From assembly GCF_002954405.1 (NCBI RefSeq), contig NZ_MQWC01000004.1:1599799-1663798 (forward strand): DNA of 64,000 nucleotides, written 5' to 3'. This DNA is from Salinibacter sp. 10B. Lineage in GTDB: Bacteria; Bacteroidota; Rhodothermia; Rhodothermales; Salinibacteraceae. A program made the translations under genes and the position numbers. This document shows, piece after piece, positions 63,193 to 64,000 of the stretch. The notes under the pieces are model-generated. The model was not told where the DNA came from and searched no databases. It saw only the letters and a list, made by a program, of their open reading frames with translations. Numbering within the stretch: position 1 is the first letter of the stretch; each line of letters opens with the position of its first letter.

Positions 63193-64000
63193 CTACTCCG
63201 TGGGTGTTCCCTTCCGCTGCACGGCAGAACACTTGGGCCATTCGACCTCGTGGGTGCAGGGCGGCACGTCTTCTAGTTCCGCACGACCACTCCTATCGAG
63301 CGTCCCCGTCCGCACTTCTCCGTTCGCAAACCGAACGACGTACGGCGCCCGGGCAACCCCTTTTCCTTCCGAATCATTCAGTCCAATTTTGAGCGTGCTT
63401 TTGATTTTCAGAAATCCCGTCGTGGAGGAAAGCGGATATCCCTCCACGTCCACCCCTGCCACATAGGCCGGGAGTTGCTGCCCACCACCCCGCGCAGATG
63501 TCGGCAGTACCTCCTCTGGGGTCGTGGGATCGTACTGATCTTCTTCACCGTGCTCGTACGTCCACGCCGCCTCCACCTCCTCCCCGCTCACCTCCGTCTC
63601 AATCTCGCCCACGACCGCCGCCGAACTGCCGCCCTCCACCGGCATCTCTTTGATCTGCACCGTCGCGGGCGTCCCGTCCTCGATCCCCTTCGCCGTCGCG
63701 GTCACGGTCACCTCCTCGCCCACGGCGGCCTCCGTCTTGGACCACTCCGCGCCCTTTACGCTCTTGACCGTGGCCGTGCCGCTTCCTTCCGGCAGCATCG
63801 AGCGCCGCACCCGCCCGTCCCCCTGCAGCCAGTGCTCGGAGGTCTCCCCCGCCGGATCCTCCAGCGCGTAGGGCACCCCGGCCATAGCATTTCCCGCCGC
63901 GTCCTCAAACGCAAAGTCGATCCAGTGCTCCACGAGCTCGGTCGCCTCCGGCGAGCCACCTTCCGCCGCCGCGGCGGTCGCCACCGCCCCCTGCACGCCC
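63193..64000 (-). CDS. C-terminal part of a contractile-injection-type spike or effector protein
   Basis: The frame is open to the right edge, so the N-terminus is outside. Two beta-sandwich repeats of the same plan are visible: EHWIDFAFEDAAGNAMAGVP with YALEDPAGETSEHWLQGDGR, and LNDSEGKGVARAPYVVRFAN with GEVRTGTLDRSGRAELEDVP. Such extension domains (xGxPxxxxPYxVxxxDGxxxxGxxDxxGxAxxxxxPxGxxxVxxP) often follow PAAR or VgrG cores in type VI and related systems; the core itself is not in the window. The gene ends 61 bp upstream of the large protein, in an apparent operon. Extracellular contractile systems are an alternative context. Confidence 0.6.
   Translation of the reverse strand, partial: GVQGAVATAAAAEGGSPEATELVEHWIDFAFEDAAGNAMAGVPYALEDPAGETSEHWLQGDGRVRRSMLPEGSGTATVKSVKGAEWSKTEAAVGEEVTVTATAKGIEDGTPATVQIKEMPVEGGSSAAVVGEIETEVSGEEVEAAWTYEHGEEDQYDPTTPEEVLPTSARGGGQQLPAYVAGVDVEGYPLSSTTGFLKIKSTLKIGLNDSEGKGVARAPYVVRFANGEVRTGTLDRSGRAELEDVPPCTHEVEWPKCSAVQRKGTPTE

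Overview
The window reads as a chromosomal segment of a halophilic member of the Rhodothermota, close to Salinibacter or a sister genus. This is inferred from high GC, acidic proteins, SusC/SusD-type and other TonB-dependent receptors, a DUF4249 lipoprotein, PorV-type and type IX-like secreted proteins, and long MA-peptidase/beta-propeller/barrel architectures. No rRNA, tRNA or CRISPR array was seen.

Layout. 1-5.3 kb (+): the 3' end of a SusD-like gene, a low-molecular-weight tyrosine phosphatase, a fructosamine kinase-family protein, a secreted carboxylesterase and a Tat-exported Gfo/Idh/MocA oxidoreductase behind a LacI-type operator-like palindrome. 5.5-19.7 kb (-): a DUF4249/TonB-receptor pair, then a long same-strand run reading SusC-like receptor, secreted Fn3 protein with a type IX-like tail, PorV-like protein, TPR lipoprotein, CRTAC1/UnbV lipoprotein and secreted Gfo oxidoreductase. 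This run looks like one nutrient-acquisition locus. 20.1-23.1 kb (+): rtcB interrupted by a 513-residue intein placed exactly before the metal-binding Cys98. 23.5-32.5 kb: a small membrane protein, MscS channel, secreted GH31 glycosidase, UPF0316 protein, a 1044-residue MA-peptidase/propeller/barrel protein and an SDR. 33-39.7 kb (-): a TetR-controlled export operon (TetR, TolC, ABC ATPase, FtsX permease, HlyD-type adaptor) with a perfect 16-bp palindrome ahead of tetR and low-complexity repeats on both sides of the permease gene. 39.8-56 kb: mainly single housekeeping or accessory genes (metallophosphoesterase, ATP-grasp ligase, cyanophycinase-like peptidase, amidohydrolase, Ste24-type protease, PRPP-synthetase-like enzyme, histidine kinase, PAS protein, dCTP-deaminase-like protein, ankyrin protein, Mrp and NifU iron-sulfur proteins, outer-membrane barrel, NUDIX/eIF2B fusion).

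56-64 kb (-) is the accessory region and the best candidate for an undescribed system. Its 5' end is the tail of a gene with domains resembling those carried by contractile-injection spike or effector proteins. It is followed by a large uncharacterised protein and a lipoprotein. The large-protein/lipoprotein pair occurs at least twice in tandem, with extra truncated copies, a hybrid remnant made by deletion, a homopolymer frameshift, and an IS5-family element inserted in one lipoprotein remnant with a CTAG duplication. The order, the lipoprotein signals and the copy-number decay suggest an effector/immunity array, but this is inference: no toxin domain was recognised.
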